Made by a program: the position numbers and the translations under genes. From contig NZ_FYAU01000026.1 in assembly GCF_900185725.1 (NCBI RefSeq), forward strand, positions 62,001 through 126,000: a stretch of DNA of 64,000 nt, in the 5' to 3' direction. This document shows positions 35,752 to 44,645 of this stretch, in pieces (positions within the stretch are counted from its first letter, which is position 1; each line of letters starts with the position of its first letter). The notes beneath the pieces were generated by a model. That model saw nothing but the letters and a program-made list of their open reading frames with translations. It was not told the origin of the DNA and did not search any database. This DNA comes from Stappia sp. TSB10P1A. Its GTDB lineage: Bacteria > Pseudomonadota > Alphaproteobacteria > Rhizobiales > Stappiaceae.

Positions 35752-36531
35752 TCAGGCCGGCGACAGGCCGTAAAGCGCCTGCACCGCCGCAGTGTCGTCG
35801 CCGATGCCGAAGGTCTCGCGGGCGGACGCCGCCCGGTCGTAGTCGGTGATCGCCTCGTGCTGAGTGTGCGGCCAGTCGCTGCCCCAGACCACATGGCCGG
35901 GCGGCAACAGGTCGAGCAGCGCGCGCGCATGCGGGGCGACATCGACCGGCGCGCGGTAGGGGGCGGAGAATTTCACGAAAAGCCGCGACAGGTCGACCCC
36001 GCGCGACAGCGATGCCAGCCAGGGCTCGCGGGCGGGATCGGCCGCCTCCGGCAGGCCGAAATGATCGACCACCACGGTGACGCCGCGCGACAGCAGCGGG
36101 CTGACAAGGGCGGCCAAGCGCGGCCCCTCGAGCTGGATCTCCAGATGCAGGCCGCGCTCGCAAAGGCGCTGAAGCAGCCCGGCGACGGCCGGGCTTTCGA
36201 GGTCGGGCAGCGGCGCGCCGCGCACCAGGTTCCAGCGGATGCCGCGAATGCCGCCGGCAACCAGCGCATCGAGGCCGGCCGCGTCGATCTCTTCCGGCAC
36301 CACGGCGACGCCGGCAAAGCGCTGCGGGTCGAGCTGCGACAGGGCGCCGAGCAACTGGGAATTGTCGACGCCGAGAAAGCTGACCTGGACGATGACGCCG
36401 CCGGCAAGCCCGTGCCGCGCCAGGCCGGCCTGCCAGTGCCCCAGCGGCGCCGGGCCCGCCGGCACGTAGCGCGCGCCGCGCGTCGCGCTCACTTCCTCAT
36501 AGACATGAACGTGGCAATCGAACCGGATCAT
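35752..36531 (-). CDS. Amidohydrolase family protein (lactonase/decarboxylase type)
   Basis: 259 aa amidohydrolase_2 TIM barrel. N-terminal FDCHVHVYE (metal-type HxH at about residues 6-8), the VVDHFGLPEA strand and the C-terminal VVWGSDWPHTQHE, whose Asp is the family catalytic residue. Close families include 2-pyrone-4,6-dicarboxylate lactonase (LigI) and sugar-lactone hydrolases. A lactone hydrolase making a dicarboxylate or sugar acid carried by one of the flanking Tct systems is plausible. The ATG at 36531 has GGAGGG at proper spacing; the GTG at 36537 is too close to it. Confidence 0.85.
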   Translation of the reverse strand: MIRFDCHVHVYEEVSATRGARYVPAGPAPLGHWQAGLARHGLAGGVIVQVSFLGVDNSQLLGALSQLDPQRFAGVAVVPEEIDAAGLDALVAGGIRGIRWNLVRGAPLPDLESPAVAGLLQRLCERGLHLEIQLEGPRLAALVSPLLSRGVTVVVDHFGLPEAADPAREPWLASLSRGVDLSRLFVKFSAPYRAPVDVAPHARALLDLLPPGHVVWGSDWPHTQHEAITDYDRAASARETFGIGDDTAAVQALYGLSPA

Positions 36532-36548
36532 CCGCACCCTCCGACAGA

Positions 36549-36584
36549 AGTCATATATATGACTAGTTGACTGAATGGGTCAAC
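36549..36584. promoter_or_regulatory. Paired palindromes and overlapping divergent promoters between amidohydrolase and gntR
   Basis: A perfect 16-nt palindrome AGTCATATATATGACT (36549-36564) sits beside GTTGAC-N7-GTCAAC (36566-36584). Plus strand: TTGACT (36567) 18 nt before TAAAAC fits a gntR promoter. Minus strand: TTGACC (36583-36578) 18 nt before TATATA fits the amidohydrolase promoter. The palindromes overlap both, as expected for GntR operators. Confidence 0.65.
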
Positions 36585-36616
36585 ATCCGCTAAAACTGCT
36601 GCGAGGAGGAGACGGA

Positions 36617-37348
36617 ATGACCCACAGGATCCCCAGCGCGGACGAGCGGCTGCCGGCCTATGCGAAGCTGCGCGACGCGCTGGCCGCGCGCATCGCCAGC
36701 GGCGAGTGGGGGCCGAACCATCCGATTCCCTCCGAGGCGCGGCTGGCGCGCGACTACGGCATCTCCATCGGCACGGTCCGCAAGGCGGTCGACGGGCTGG
36801 TGGCGGAGGGCCTGCTGGAGCGGCGCCAGGGCTCGGGCACCTATCTGCGCCGCCCGTCCTTCGACGCGACGCTGTTCCGTTTCTTCCAGGTGCGCGGGCC
36901 GGACGGCGCCCCCTCCTCGATCCCGACTAGCGAGCTGATCCTGCGCGCCCGCACCGCGGCGCCGAAGGAGGCGGCGGCGGCGCTCGGCACCGACGACGTC
37001 ATCGGCATCATCCGGTTGCGCTCCCTGTCGGACCAGCCGGTGCTGTTCGAGGAGCTCTACATTCGCGCCGATCGCTTTGCCGGCTTCGAAAGCCTGCCCG
37101 ACAGCGCCTTCGGGCCGCTGCTGTATCCGCTCTACTTCGAGCGCTTCGGCGTTTTGGTGAAGCGGGCGACCGACGATCTGTCGTTCGGCCATGCCGACGC
37201 GCAGGTCGCCGCCCGGCTGAAGCTCAAAGCCGGCGATCCGCTGGCGATCATCAAGCGCACCGCCTTCGACATCGACGGCACGCCGGTCGAATGGCGCATC
37301 GCCCGCGGCAGTGCCGCGCAATTCCACTACCGCAGCGAAATCGGCTGA
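36617..37348 (+). CDS. GntR-family regulator (HutC/UTRA subfamily)
   Basis: 243 aa. N-terminal GntR winged helix (about residues 10-80; PIPSEARLARDYGISIGTVRKAVDGL in part, LERRQGSGTYL as the wing) and a C-terminal UTRA ligand-binding domain (about 95-240). UTRA regulators usually sense the substrate or a derivative of the pathway they control. Placed between two divergent Tct systems and next to paired palindromes. Strong RBS GGAGGAGACGG. First gene of gntR-tctC-tctB-tctA. Confidence 0.93.
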   Translation: MTHRIPSADERLPAYAKLRDALAARIASGEWGPNHPIPSEARLARDYGISIGTVRKAVDGLVAEGLLERRQGSGTYLRRPSFDATLFRFFQVRGPDGAPSSIPTSELILRARTAAPKEAAAALGTDDVIGIIRLRSLSDQPVLFEELYIRADRFAGFESLPDSAFGPLLYPLYFERFGVLVKRATDDLSFGHADAQVAARLKLKAGDPLAIIKRTAFDIDGTPVEWRIARGSAAQFHYRSEIG

Positions 37349-37377
37349 CAAAAGCCGCCTCACGGGAGAGAAAGTCC

Positions 37378-38334
37378 ATGAAAATCAACAAGATCATTGT
37401 CGCGACCGCTTTGCTCGCCGGCACCACTATGCCCGCGCTCGCCGACTATCCGCAGCGCCCCATCGAGCTCACCGTCCCGGCCGGCGCCGGCGGCGGCACC
37501 GACACCAGCGCCCGCAAGCTGGCCGTGCTGCTGGAACAAAAGCTCGGCACCTCGATCGCCGTGCTCAATGTCGGCGGCGGCGGCGGCTCGGTCGGCGCCT
37601 CGCAGTTCATGCAAGCGAGGCCCGACGGCTACGCGCTCTTCGCCACCTGGAACAGCCCGCTGACCACCGTGCCGCAGGTCCAGAACGTCGCCTACACGCT
37701 CGACAGCTTCACGCCGATCGCGTCGACCTCCGAGACGGCCTACACGCTTTGCGTCCATCCGGAGTTTCCGGCCGAGACCGGCGAGGAGTTTCTGGCCGAG
37801 CTCGCCGCCAACCCGGACAAGTACACCTATGGCAATGACGGCATCGGCGGCACGATGCAACTGGCGGCCGAACGCATCTTCCAGGCCCGCGACATCAAGG
37901 CGGTCGCCATTCCGTTCGGCGGCGCCGGCGAGACCTTGCAGAACTTTCTCGGCAAGCATGTCGACATCTATGGCGGCTCGATCTCGCCGGTCCTGCCGTA
38001 TGTGGGCTCCAAGGAGGCCAAGTGCCTGGTCGTGACCTCGGCCGCCGACGTGCCGGCGCTGCCGCAGGCGGCCGGCCTTGAGAGCCTCGGCCTCGGCGAC
38101 AAGGAGACCCTGCTGTGGCGGGCGATCCTGGGCCCGAAGGGCCTCGACCAGGCGATCGTCGACACCCTCGCGAGCGCCATCGACGAGGCGGTCAACGATC
38201 CCTCCTATGTCGAGTTCCTGGCCGCCAACGGCGAGATCCCGAACGTCGTCAAGGGCGAGGCGCTCGCCGAGCGGCTGAAGAGCGAGTTCGACGCGCTCGC
38301 CGCCGTCTCCAAGGCCCTGGGCCTGGCGAAGTAA
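37378..38334 (+). CDS. tctC: Tripartite tricarboxylate transporter substrate-binding protein (second system)
   Basis: 318 aa. Signal peptide 1-20 (cut after ALA), then Bug/TctC fold with LTVPAGAGGGTDTSARKLA (about 26-44) and VGGGGGSVGASQFM. Divergent in sequence from the first TctC of the window, so the two likely bind different carboxylates. RBS ACGGGAGAG; 29 nt after gntR, so probably co-transcribed with its regulator. Confidence 0.93.
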   Translation: MKINKIIVATALLAGTTMPALADYPQRPIELTVPAGAGGGTDTSARKLAVLLEQKLGTSIAVLNVGGGGGSVGASQFMQARPDGYALFATWNSPLTTVPQVQNVAYTLDSFTPIASTSETAYTLCVHPEFPAETGEEFLAELAANPDKYTYGNDGIGGTMQLAAERIFQARDIKAVAIPFGGAGETLQNFLGKHVDIYGGSISPVLPYVGSKEAKCLVVTSAADVPALPQAAGLESLGLGDKETLLWRAILGPKGLDQAIVDTLASAIDEAVNDPSYVEFLAANGEIPNVVKGEALAERLKSEFDALAAVSKALGLAK

Positions 38335-38335
38335 C

Positions 38336-38782
38336 ATGGAACGCAGCCAGGACCTCGCCCTTGGCCTGCTCGTCGCGGGCCTGGGCCTGGCGGCGGCATG
38401 GCAGGCCGGCTCCTATCACGGAGCCGGCGGCACCTACCCGATGGTGCTGGGCCTGGTCCTGGCGCTGTGCGGCGGTCTCGTCATGCTGCGCGCCGCCCGC
38501 GCCAAAACCGATGCGCCGCGACGGCTCGTCGACGTGCCGGCCAACCTCGTCAAGGCGCTGGCCGCCGGCGTCATCTACGTGGCGCTGATCCTGCCGCTCG
38601 GCTTCTACACCGCCTCGGCGCTCCTGATGCTGGCGCTGCCGCCGGTGCTGGGCTTCCGCCGGCCGCTCTACACGGCGGTGGTGGCGGCGAGCTTCGTCGC
38701 GCTGGTCTGGGCGGTCTTCTCGCTGGTGCTCAACAAGCCGCTGCCGGCCGAGCTTTGGGCCGCCTCGCGCCTGGGAGGCTGA
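38336..38782 (+). CDS. tctB: Tripartite tricarboxylate transporter small membrane subunit (second system)
   Basis: 148 aa, four predicted membrane helices, with the TctB GGTYPMVLGLVLALCGG segment in the first third. One base separates it from each neighbour. Confidence 0.9.
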   Translation: MERSQDLALGLLVAGLGLAAAWQAGSYHGAGGTYPMVLGLVLALCGGLVMLRAARAKTDAPRRLVDVPANLVKALAAGVIYVALILPLGFYTASALLMLALPPVLGFRRPLYTAVVAASFVALVWAVFSLVLNKPLPAELWAASRLGG

Positions 38783-38783
38783 G

Positions 38784-40292
38784 ATGGACTTCTTCCTGAA
38801 CGCCGCCTCGGCCGTGCTGACGACCGGGCCGCTCGCCGCCATGCTGGGGGCGACGCTGCTCGGCGTGCTGATCGGCGCCCTGCCCGGCCTCAACCCGGTG
38901 ATGGCCATAGCCCTCTTGCTGCCGCTGACCTACTCGATGGACCCGCTGGTGGCGCTGGCGATGGTCGCCGGCATCTATAACGGCTCGATGTATGGCGGCG
39001 CGATTCCGGCGATTCTCCTGCGGATTCCGGGCACTCCGGCCTCCATCGCCACCACTTTCGACGGCTTCCCGATGGCCGAGAAGGGCGAAGCGGCCAAGGC
39101 GCTGAAGATCGCCTGCTGGTCGTCGGCGATCGGCGGCATCGCCAGCGCGCTGGCCTTGATGAGCGTCGGGCCGCTGCTGGCCCGGGCGACGCTGCAGTTC
39201 GGGCCGGCCGAATATTTCTGGATCGCCATGTTCGGCATGGCCTCGGTCGGCGTCATGGTCGGCAGCGATCCGGTCAAGGGCATCCTGGCGGCGGTGCTCG
39301 GCCTGCTGGTCGGGACGGTCGGCATCGACTCCCTGTCGGGCCAGGCGCGCTTCACCTTCGGCCAGCCCTGGCTGCTCGGCGGGCTCGACCTGGTGGTGGT
39401 GCTGGTCGGCCTCTACGCCTTGCCGCCGGTGCTGCAACTGGCCGAAAAGTGCGATCTTAGAGGCCTTTCGGCCGCCCAACTGAAGCTCGCCAGCGTGCCG
39501 TTCCGCAAAGGCGAGGTGCGAAGCCTGCTGCCGACCTGGGGCCGCTCGTCGCTGATCGGCATCTTTGTCGGCGTGCTGCCGGGAGCGGGCGGCAACATCG
39601 CCGCGTTCCTGAGCTACAACGCCGCCAGGAGCGCCAGTTCCGAGCCGGAAAGCTTCGGAAAGGGCAACCCGCAAGGGGTGGCGGCTGCCGAATGCGGCAA
39701 CAACGCCGACAACGCCGCCTCGATGATTCCGGCGCTGACCCTTGGCATTCCTGGCAATGTGGTGGCGGCGCTGGTGCTGAGCGCGCTGATGATCCACGGG
39801 CTGCAGCCGGGGCCGCAACTGTTCCACCAGAACCCGGTGCTGGTCGGCGGCTTCATGATCGAGATGCTGCTGACCTCGGTGCTGATCCTGCTGGTCGGCG
39901 GGGCTGCCGCAACACGAATTTTCGCGCAAATTCAAAGGCTTCCGGGCGTTCTGCTGGTGCCCTCGATCCTGGTGCTGATGTGCGTCGGCGTCTATGTGAT
40001 CAACGGACGGCCGGTCGATCTTTGGGTGATGCTGGCGGCAGGCGCCGCCGGCTACCTGCTGGAAAAGCTGAACGTGCCGCTGGCGCCGATCATCCTGGGC
40101 ATGATCCTGGGGCCGATGGCCGAGCAGAGCGTCCGGCGGGCGCTCCTGATCAGCCGGGGCGACCCGACAGAGCTGCTGACCCGGCCGATCTCGGCGGTGC
40201 TGGCACTGGCGACGCTCGGCATGATCCTGTGGCCGCTGCTGCGGGCGATCAAGCGCCGCCGCGCCAAAAAGGCGAGCGAAAACAAGCCTTAA
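38784..40292 (+). CDS. tctA: Tripartite tricarboxylate transporter large membrane subunit (second system)
   Basis: 502 aa, about 12 helices. GALPGLNPVMAIALLLPLTY (in part, about 31-45), YGGAIPAILLRIPGTPAS, GVLPGAGGNIAAFLSYNAAR (in part, about 263-278) and TLGIPGNVVAALVLS are the TctA blocks. Ends the gntR-tctCBA operon; AT-rich sequence and a hairpin follow. Confidence 0.94.
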   Translation: MDFFLNAASAVLTTGPLAAMLGATLLGVLIGALPGLNPVMAIALLLPLTYSMDPLVALAMVAGIYNGSMYGGAIPAILLRIPGTPASIATTFDGFPMAEKGEAAKALKIACWSSAIGGIASALALMSVGPLLARATLQFGPAEYFWIAMFGMASVGVMVGSDPVKGILAAVLGLLVGTVGIDSLSGQARFTFGQPWLLGGLDLVVVLVGLYALPPVLQLAEKCDLRGLSAAQLKLASVPFRKGEVRSLLPTWGRSSLIGIFVGVLPGAGGNIAAFLSYNAARSASSEPESFGKGNPQGVAAAECGNNADNAASMIPALTLGIPGNVVAALVLSALMIHGLQPGPQLFHQNPVLVGGFMIEMLLTSVLILLVGGAAATRIFAQIQRLPGVLLVPSILVLMCVGVYVINGRPVDLWVMLAAGAAGYLLEKLNVPLAPIILGMILGPMAEQSVRRALLISRGDPTELLTRPISAVLALATLGMILWPLLRAIKRRRAKKASENKP

Positions 40293-40547
40293 GAGAATTT
40301 CGAGAATTTTCGAGACGGATTTTGCAAAATTTCGAGAAATTTTGACGCGCACGCTCTCAATCGTCGCAAAAACCGGCGCCCGGACGAAGACCCGTCCGGG
40401 CGCTGTCGTTTCGGGGATAAGCGGGAACCATCCCCGAGAGGCCGGCGGGCGCCGGCAGGGCGCTTCTCCCCCCGCAACCGGAAACTAACCCCCGCCGGTC
40501 CGAGCCGTGGCATGATGGCGACGGATCGGACGAGCGGGAAGACCGGT
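40293..40547. other. Intergenic region between tctA and the M20 peptidase gene
   Basis: An AT-rich start with three copies of TTTCGAGA or TTTTCGAGA (about 40296-40340), the hairpin at 40376-40403, then GC-rich sequence up to the repeat array. No gene seen. Confidence 0.5.
40376..40403 (-). terminator. Terminator of the peptide-utilisation operon
   Basis: GCGCCCGGACG-AAGACC-CGTCCGGGCGC, an 11-bp perfect stem. On the minus strand it is followed by GGTTTTTG, giving a T-tract for the operon that ends with the M20 gene. It may also stop tctA transcripts. Confidence 0.8.
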
Positions 40548-40589
40548 TCAGGCAGTGGCGTTCAGGCAGTCGCGTTCAGGCGGTGGCTT
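40548..40589 (-). repeat. 14-nt tandem repeat carrying the M20 peptidase stop codon
   Basis: Plus-strand units TCAGGCAGTGGCGT, TCAGGCAGTCGCGT and TCAGGCGGTGGCTT. The TCA in each is TGA on the minus strand; the one at 40576-40578 is the real stop, and the other two copies fall in other frames. Confidence 0.9.
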
Positions 40590-41991
40590 CGGCGACCTTT
40601 CCGGCGCGGGCGGCGTTCGCCTCGCCGATGTCCCAGAACAGGCCGGCCATCATCGCCAGCGCCTCGCGGGTCGTGGAATGGAGCGCGTGCTCGTTCGGCG
40701 CGTGCTGGGAGCAGCCGGGGTAGGAATGCGGCACCCAGACGGTCGGCAGGCCGAGAATGTCGGCGAAGGTCTCGTTCGGCAGCGAGCCGGCGAGGTTGGG
40801 CAGGATCGCCAGCTTCTTGCCCGTCGTCGCCTCGATCGAGGTCCTGACGCGCGTCACCCAGGGATGGCCGGGGTCGAGGCGCGTTGCGTGGAAGAAGCCG
40901 CGATCGGCCGGAACGATCTCGACCATCTCGAAGCCGTTGGCGTCGAGATGGCGACGCAGCGCCGGCAGGATGTCGTCGGGATCGGTGCCGACCACATAGC
41001 GGAGCTGGCAATGGGCATGGGCACGGCCCGAGATGGCATTGACCGGGGCGGAGGGAACGCCGCTGGTCTGGGCGAGCACGGCGAAGCTGTTCCAGCCGAA
41101 GGCGCGCTCGGACGGGGTGAGGCTCTCCTCGCCCCAGTCGGTGTCGACGGTCGGGCCGTCGAAACCGCCGACCGGGCAGTCCTTCAGCGCCTCGCGCACC
41201 GCCGGGGTCAGGCTGGTCGGGCGCCATTCCGGCACCTTGATCTGGCCGCGGCGGTCGGTGATCGAGGCGAGCGCATGGGCGAGCACGATGGCCGGGTCGC
41301 GCAGCAGCCCGCCCCAGTTGCCCGAATGGTGGGCGCCCTCGCGCAGCTCGACGCGCAGGTCGAAATTCACCGCCCCGCGCGAGCCCATGAACAGGGTCGG
41401 CCGGTCGGGATGCAGGCGCGGGCCGTCGGAGGCGATCAGCACGTCGGCGGCGAAGGTCTCGCGGTTCTGCGAAAACAGCTCGGCAAGGCCGGGCGAGCCG
41501 CATTCCTCGCCCATCTCGATGATGATCTTGCAGTTGAAGCCGAGCGCGCCGCGCTCCTCGAGAATGGTCCGCAGCGCCGCGATGTTGATGCAGTGCTGGC
41601 CCTTGTTGTCGGCGGTGCCGCGCCCGTAGAGCTTGTCGCCCTCGCGCACCAGGCGGAAGGGATGCAGCCCCTCGCGCCACTGGTCGGTCTGGGCGCGGAT
41701 GACGTCGCCATGGCCATAGGTGAGGACGGTCTCGAAGGCCGGATCCTCGATGCGCTCGGCGAAGAGGAAGGGCACGGACGGGTCGACCGGGTTGGTCATG
41801 ATGCGGCAGGTGAAGCCGAGCCCGGTGAGCTTGGGCTCCATCTCCTCGACGAGATAGCGCATCAGCTCCGCCCGGCGGGACGGGTCCTGGCTCTCGGTCT
41901 CGAAGGCGAGCATGCGGGCCAGCTCGCTCTCGTAGCCGCCGCTCGAAAGGTAATTGTCGATGCGCGCGATGGCGCTCTCACGGTTCGCCAT
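40576..41991 (-). CDS. M20 family metallopeptidase (dipeptidase/deacylase type)
   Basis: 471 aa. Metal ligands of the M20 family are readable: His94 in YGHGDVI, Asp128 in GRGTADNKG, Glu162-Glu163 in EMGEECGS, and a late His in PNEHALHS. No signal peptide, so cytoplasmic. M20 enzymes cleave dipeptides (including Cys-Gly), acylated amino acids or C-terminal residues. Last gene of the Dpp-GGT operon, one base after the gamma-glutamyltransferase, which suggests it finishes hydrolysis of gamma-glutamyl peptide products. Its stop codon lies in a 14-nt repeat. Confidence 0.9.
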   Translation of the reverse strand: MANRESAIARIDNYLSSGGYESELARMLAFETESQDPSRRAELMRYLVEEMEPKLTGLGFTCRIMTNPVDPSVPFLFAERIEDPAFETVLTYGHGDVIRAQTDQWREGLHPFRLVREGDKLYGRGTADNKGQHCINIAALRTILEERGALGFNCKIIIEMGEECGSPGLAELFSQNRETFAADVLIASDGPRLHPDRPTLFMGSRGAVNFDLRVELREGAHHSGNWGGLLRDPAIVLAHALASITDRRGQIKVPEWRPTSLTPAVREALKDCPVGGFDGPTVDTDWGEESLTPSERAFGWNSFAVLAQTSGVPSAPVNAISGRAHAHCQLRYVVGTDPDDILPALRRHLDANGFEMVEIVPADRGFFHATRLDPGHPWVTRVRTSIEATTGKKLAILPNLAGSLPNETFADILGLPTVWVPHSYPGCSQHAPNEHALHSTTREALAMMAGLFWDIGEANAARAGKVAEATA

Positions 41992-41992
41992 G

Positions 41993-43576
41993 TCAGGCTC
42001 CCTCGGTTTCGGGCACGGCGTCGCCCCATGGCGACATGATCTCCGTGCAGCCCATGTTCATGCCGTCCTGCCGCAAGACGCCGGCCGGGCAGGCGAAGGC
42101 GTATGGGAAGACGGTGCGGCGGGGCGCCGTCACCGGATGGACGGCGGCAAGCGCGGCAAGGACCGGCTGCGGCAGCGTCTCGTCGGCGAGGATCGCCCCG
42201 CCGCCGCTGTTGTCGATGCGCGGCTGGTGGAACGCCGCCTCCAGCGACATGTCGAAGTCCAGCAGGAAGGAGGTGAGATTGAGCACGGCGGGAAGGATCT
42301 TGCGGCCCCCCGAGGCGCCGATGGCGAAGCGCCGGCCGTCCTTGCTGCCGACCGCCGGACAGACATTCATCAAGCAGGCCTTGTTCGGCGCCAGCGAGTT
42401 CGGCTTGCCGGGCTCGGGATCGAACCACATGATGCCGTTGTTCATGAGCAGGCCCGTCGAGGGCGAGACGACGCGCGAGCCGAACACCGACAGCAGGGTC
42501 TGGGTGACGGCGCACATGTTGCCGTGCCGGTCGACGACGCTGAAATGGGTGGTGCAGGACGGCGTGCCGGAGCCCTCCGCCTCGCCGGTGTCGCCCATTT
42601 CGCGCAGGCGCCGCGCGTAAGCGACCGACAGGGCGCGGGCCATCTCGGCATAGCTGGTGCCGTCCGGCGCGGAGGCAGGCGTGAAGGCCGCCTCCATCAT
42701 CGCCAGACACTCGACCAGATTGGCGCCGGCCGTCAGCCCGCGCGCGGTGTGGATGGTGCCGCCGCGATAGGAGGTCTTGAGCGCGGGAGCGAGCACCGGC
42801 CGGTAGGCGGCAAGGTCGGCCTGCGACAGCGAGCCGCCCTTGGCCTGGACATCGGCGGCCATCGCCACGGCGATGTCGCCCTCGTAGAAGTCGCGCGCGC
42901 CGCCTTCCGCGATGCGGCGCAGCGTGTCGGCAAGCCGGCCCTGATCGAGGCGGATGTCGGAAATCGCCGTCCAGCCGGCGGATTTCGGCCAAACCCCGTC
43001 ATCGAGGAACATCGCCGCCGCATCCGGGTCCTTGGCAAGGTCGCGGGCGACCGAGGCGATGATCAGCGACGCATACCAGTCGACCAGCATGCCCTTTGCG
43101 GCAAGTTCGGCCGCCGGCAGGACGAGGTCCTTCCACGCCATCCGGCCCCAGGTGGCATGCGCCAGCTCCATGCCGGCGACGGTGCCGGGGACCGCGATCG
43201 CCGTGGCGCCCTGGACGTTGCGATCCCCCTCGACCGCCGGCCAGGGGAAGAGGTCGCCGGCCTTGCCGTCGCTGGACAGCGGATAGTCGGCCGGATCGAG
43301 GCCGGCCGGCGAGCGCATGCCGAAATTGACGCTGTGCGCCTGCTGCTCGCCCTCGCGCCAGACCACCATGGCACCGCCCCCGGCCGGGCCGCTCATCCAC
43401 GGCTCGACGACGCCGACGGCGAAGGAGACGGCGACCGCCGCATCCACCGCATCGCCGCCGGCGGCAAGGACGGCGGCGCCGATCTCGGCGGCCACCCGGT
43501 GCTGCGAGGCGACGACGCCGCCTCTTGTCTCGAGGACATGCTTTCGCACGGACTGGGTGCGCGACAGGTTGCTCAT
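41993..43576 (-). CDS. Gamma-glutamyltransferase family protein, no signal peptide
   Basis: 527 aa. N-terminal nucleophile hydrolase: the autocleavage/nucleophile Thr342 lies in [13 protein letters not shown], with [13 protein letters not shown] and [13 protein letters not shown] as family blocks. Known GGTs start with a signal peptide and work in the periplasm; this one starts [20 protein letters not shown] with no hydrophobic segment. It therefore probably acts in the cytoplasm on peptides brought in by the ABC importer of the same operon. Related subfamilies include acylases. The ATG at 43576 is chosen over a long, dissimilar upstream extension. Confidence 0.88.
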   Translation of the reverse strand: MSNLSRTQSVRKHVLETRGGVVASQHRVAAEIGAAVLAAGGDAVDAAVAVSFAVGVVEPWMSGPAGGGAMVVWREGEQQAHSVNFGMRSPAGLDPADYPLSSDGKAGDLFPWPAVEGDRNVQGATAIAVPGTVAGMELAHATWGRMAWKDLVLPAAELAAKGMLVDWYASLIIASVARDLAKDPDAAAMFLDDGVWPKSAGWTAISDIRLDQGRLADTLRRIAEGGARDFYEGDIAVAMAADVQAKGGSLSQADLAAYRPVLAPALKTSYRGGTIHTARGLTAGANLVECLAMMEAAFTPASAPDGTSYAEMARALSVAYARRLREMGDTGEAEGSGTPSCTTHFSVVDRHGNMCAVTQTLLSVFGSRVVSPSTGLLMNNGIMWFDPEPGKPNSLAPNKACLMNVCPAVGSKDGRRFAIGASGGRKILPAVLNLTSFLLDFDMSLEAAFHQPRIDNSGGGAILADETLPQPVLAALAAVHPVTAPRRTVFPYAFACPAGVLRQDGMNMGCTEIMSPWGDAVPETEGA

Positions 43577-43622
43577 GGGCGGGTCTTCACCGAACGGGAT
43601 GGAACGGAACGTCAACAGGGCA

Positions 43623-44645
43623 TCAATGGGCGGGAACCGCGTGCAGATGGCAGTCGACATGGCCCTGCGCGCTCCTGACATGGGGCGGCGGGGTGGTCTT
43701 GCAGATCTCCAGCGCACTGGCGCAGCGCGGATGGAAATGACAGCCGGACGGCGGGTCGATCGGGTTGGGATAGGTCGCGCCGAGATGGGTGTCGGGCACC
43801 GAAAGGTTCGGGTCCGGCGTCAGCACGGATTCCAGCAGCGCCTTCGTATAGGGATGGCGCGGCCCGGCAAAGAGCTCAGCCGCCGGCGCCTCCTCGACGA
43901 TCTTGCCGAGATACATGACGGCAACGCGGGTCGCCAGATGCTCGACCACCGCCAGATTGTGGCTGATGAACAGATAGGTGAGGCCGAGTTCCTCGCGCAG
44001 GTCGCCGAGCAGGTTGAGGATCTGCGACTGCACCGACACGTCGAGCGCCGAGGTCGGCTCGTCGCAGATGACGATCTCCGGGTTCATCACCAGGGCGCGG
44101 GCGATGGCGACGCGCTGGCGCTGGCCGCCGGAGAGCTGGTTGGGATAGCCGCGCAGCACCCGCTGCGGCAGGCCGACGAGATCGAGCATGCGGGCGACGG
44201 ACTTCGCCCGCGAGGCGCTGTCGCCGATCTTGTGGACGACCAGCGGCAGGGCGATGATGTCCTCGATGCTCTTGCGCGGATTGAGCGAGGAATAGGGATC
44301 CTGGAAGATCGGCTGGATGCGGCGGGCGAGCACGGTGCGCTCGCGCGCCGTGACCTCGCGCCCGTCGATCAAGACCTGGCCCGAGGTCGGCGCCTCCAGC
44401 CCGAGCAGGATCTTGGCAAGGGTCGACTTGCCGCAGCCGCTCTCGCCGACAAGGCCGAGCACGTCCTTGCGATAGATCCGCAGGCTGACGCCGCCGAGCG
44501 CATGCAGGGGCCTCGCGGCGGAGAACATGCCCTGCTTGACCCGGTAGGTCTTGGTGACGGCGGCAAGCTCGAGAACGGGAGTGGCGCCGGCTTCGGGCGC
44601 GACGGCCTGGGCCGCGGCAGCTTGGGTCGTCGTGGTGGTGCTCAT
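43623..44645 (-). CDS. Dipeptide/oligopeptide ABC transporter ATP-binding protein (DppF-like)
   Basis: 340 aa. Walker A GESGCGKST (about 69-77), signature LSGGQRQR, Walker B VICDEPTSALD, H-loop SHNL, and the oligopeptide-type C-terminal Cys cluster (GCHFHPRCASALEICK). Start overlaps the DppD-like stop (ATGA). The first ~25 residues are a Thr/Ala-rich tail not usual in the family. Confidence 0.93.
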   Translation of the reverse strand: MSTTTTTQAAAAQAVAPEAGATPVLELAAVTKTYRVKQGMFSAARPLHALGGVSLRIYRKDVLGLVGESGCGKSTLAKILLGLEAPTSGQVLIDGREVTARERTVLARRIQPIFQDPYSSLNPRKSIEDIIALPLVVHKIGDSASRAKSVARMLDLVGLPQRVLRGYPNQLSGGQRQRVAIARALVMNPEIVICDEPTSALDVSVQSQILNLLGDLREELGLTYLFISHNLAVVEHLATRVAVMYLGKIVEEAPAAELFAGPRHPYTKALLESVLTPDPNLSVPDTHLGATYPNPIDPPSGCHFHPRCASALEICKTTPPPHVRSAQGHVDCHLHAVPAH

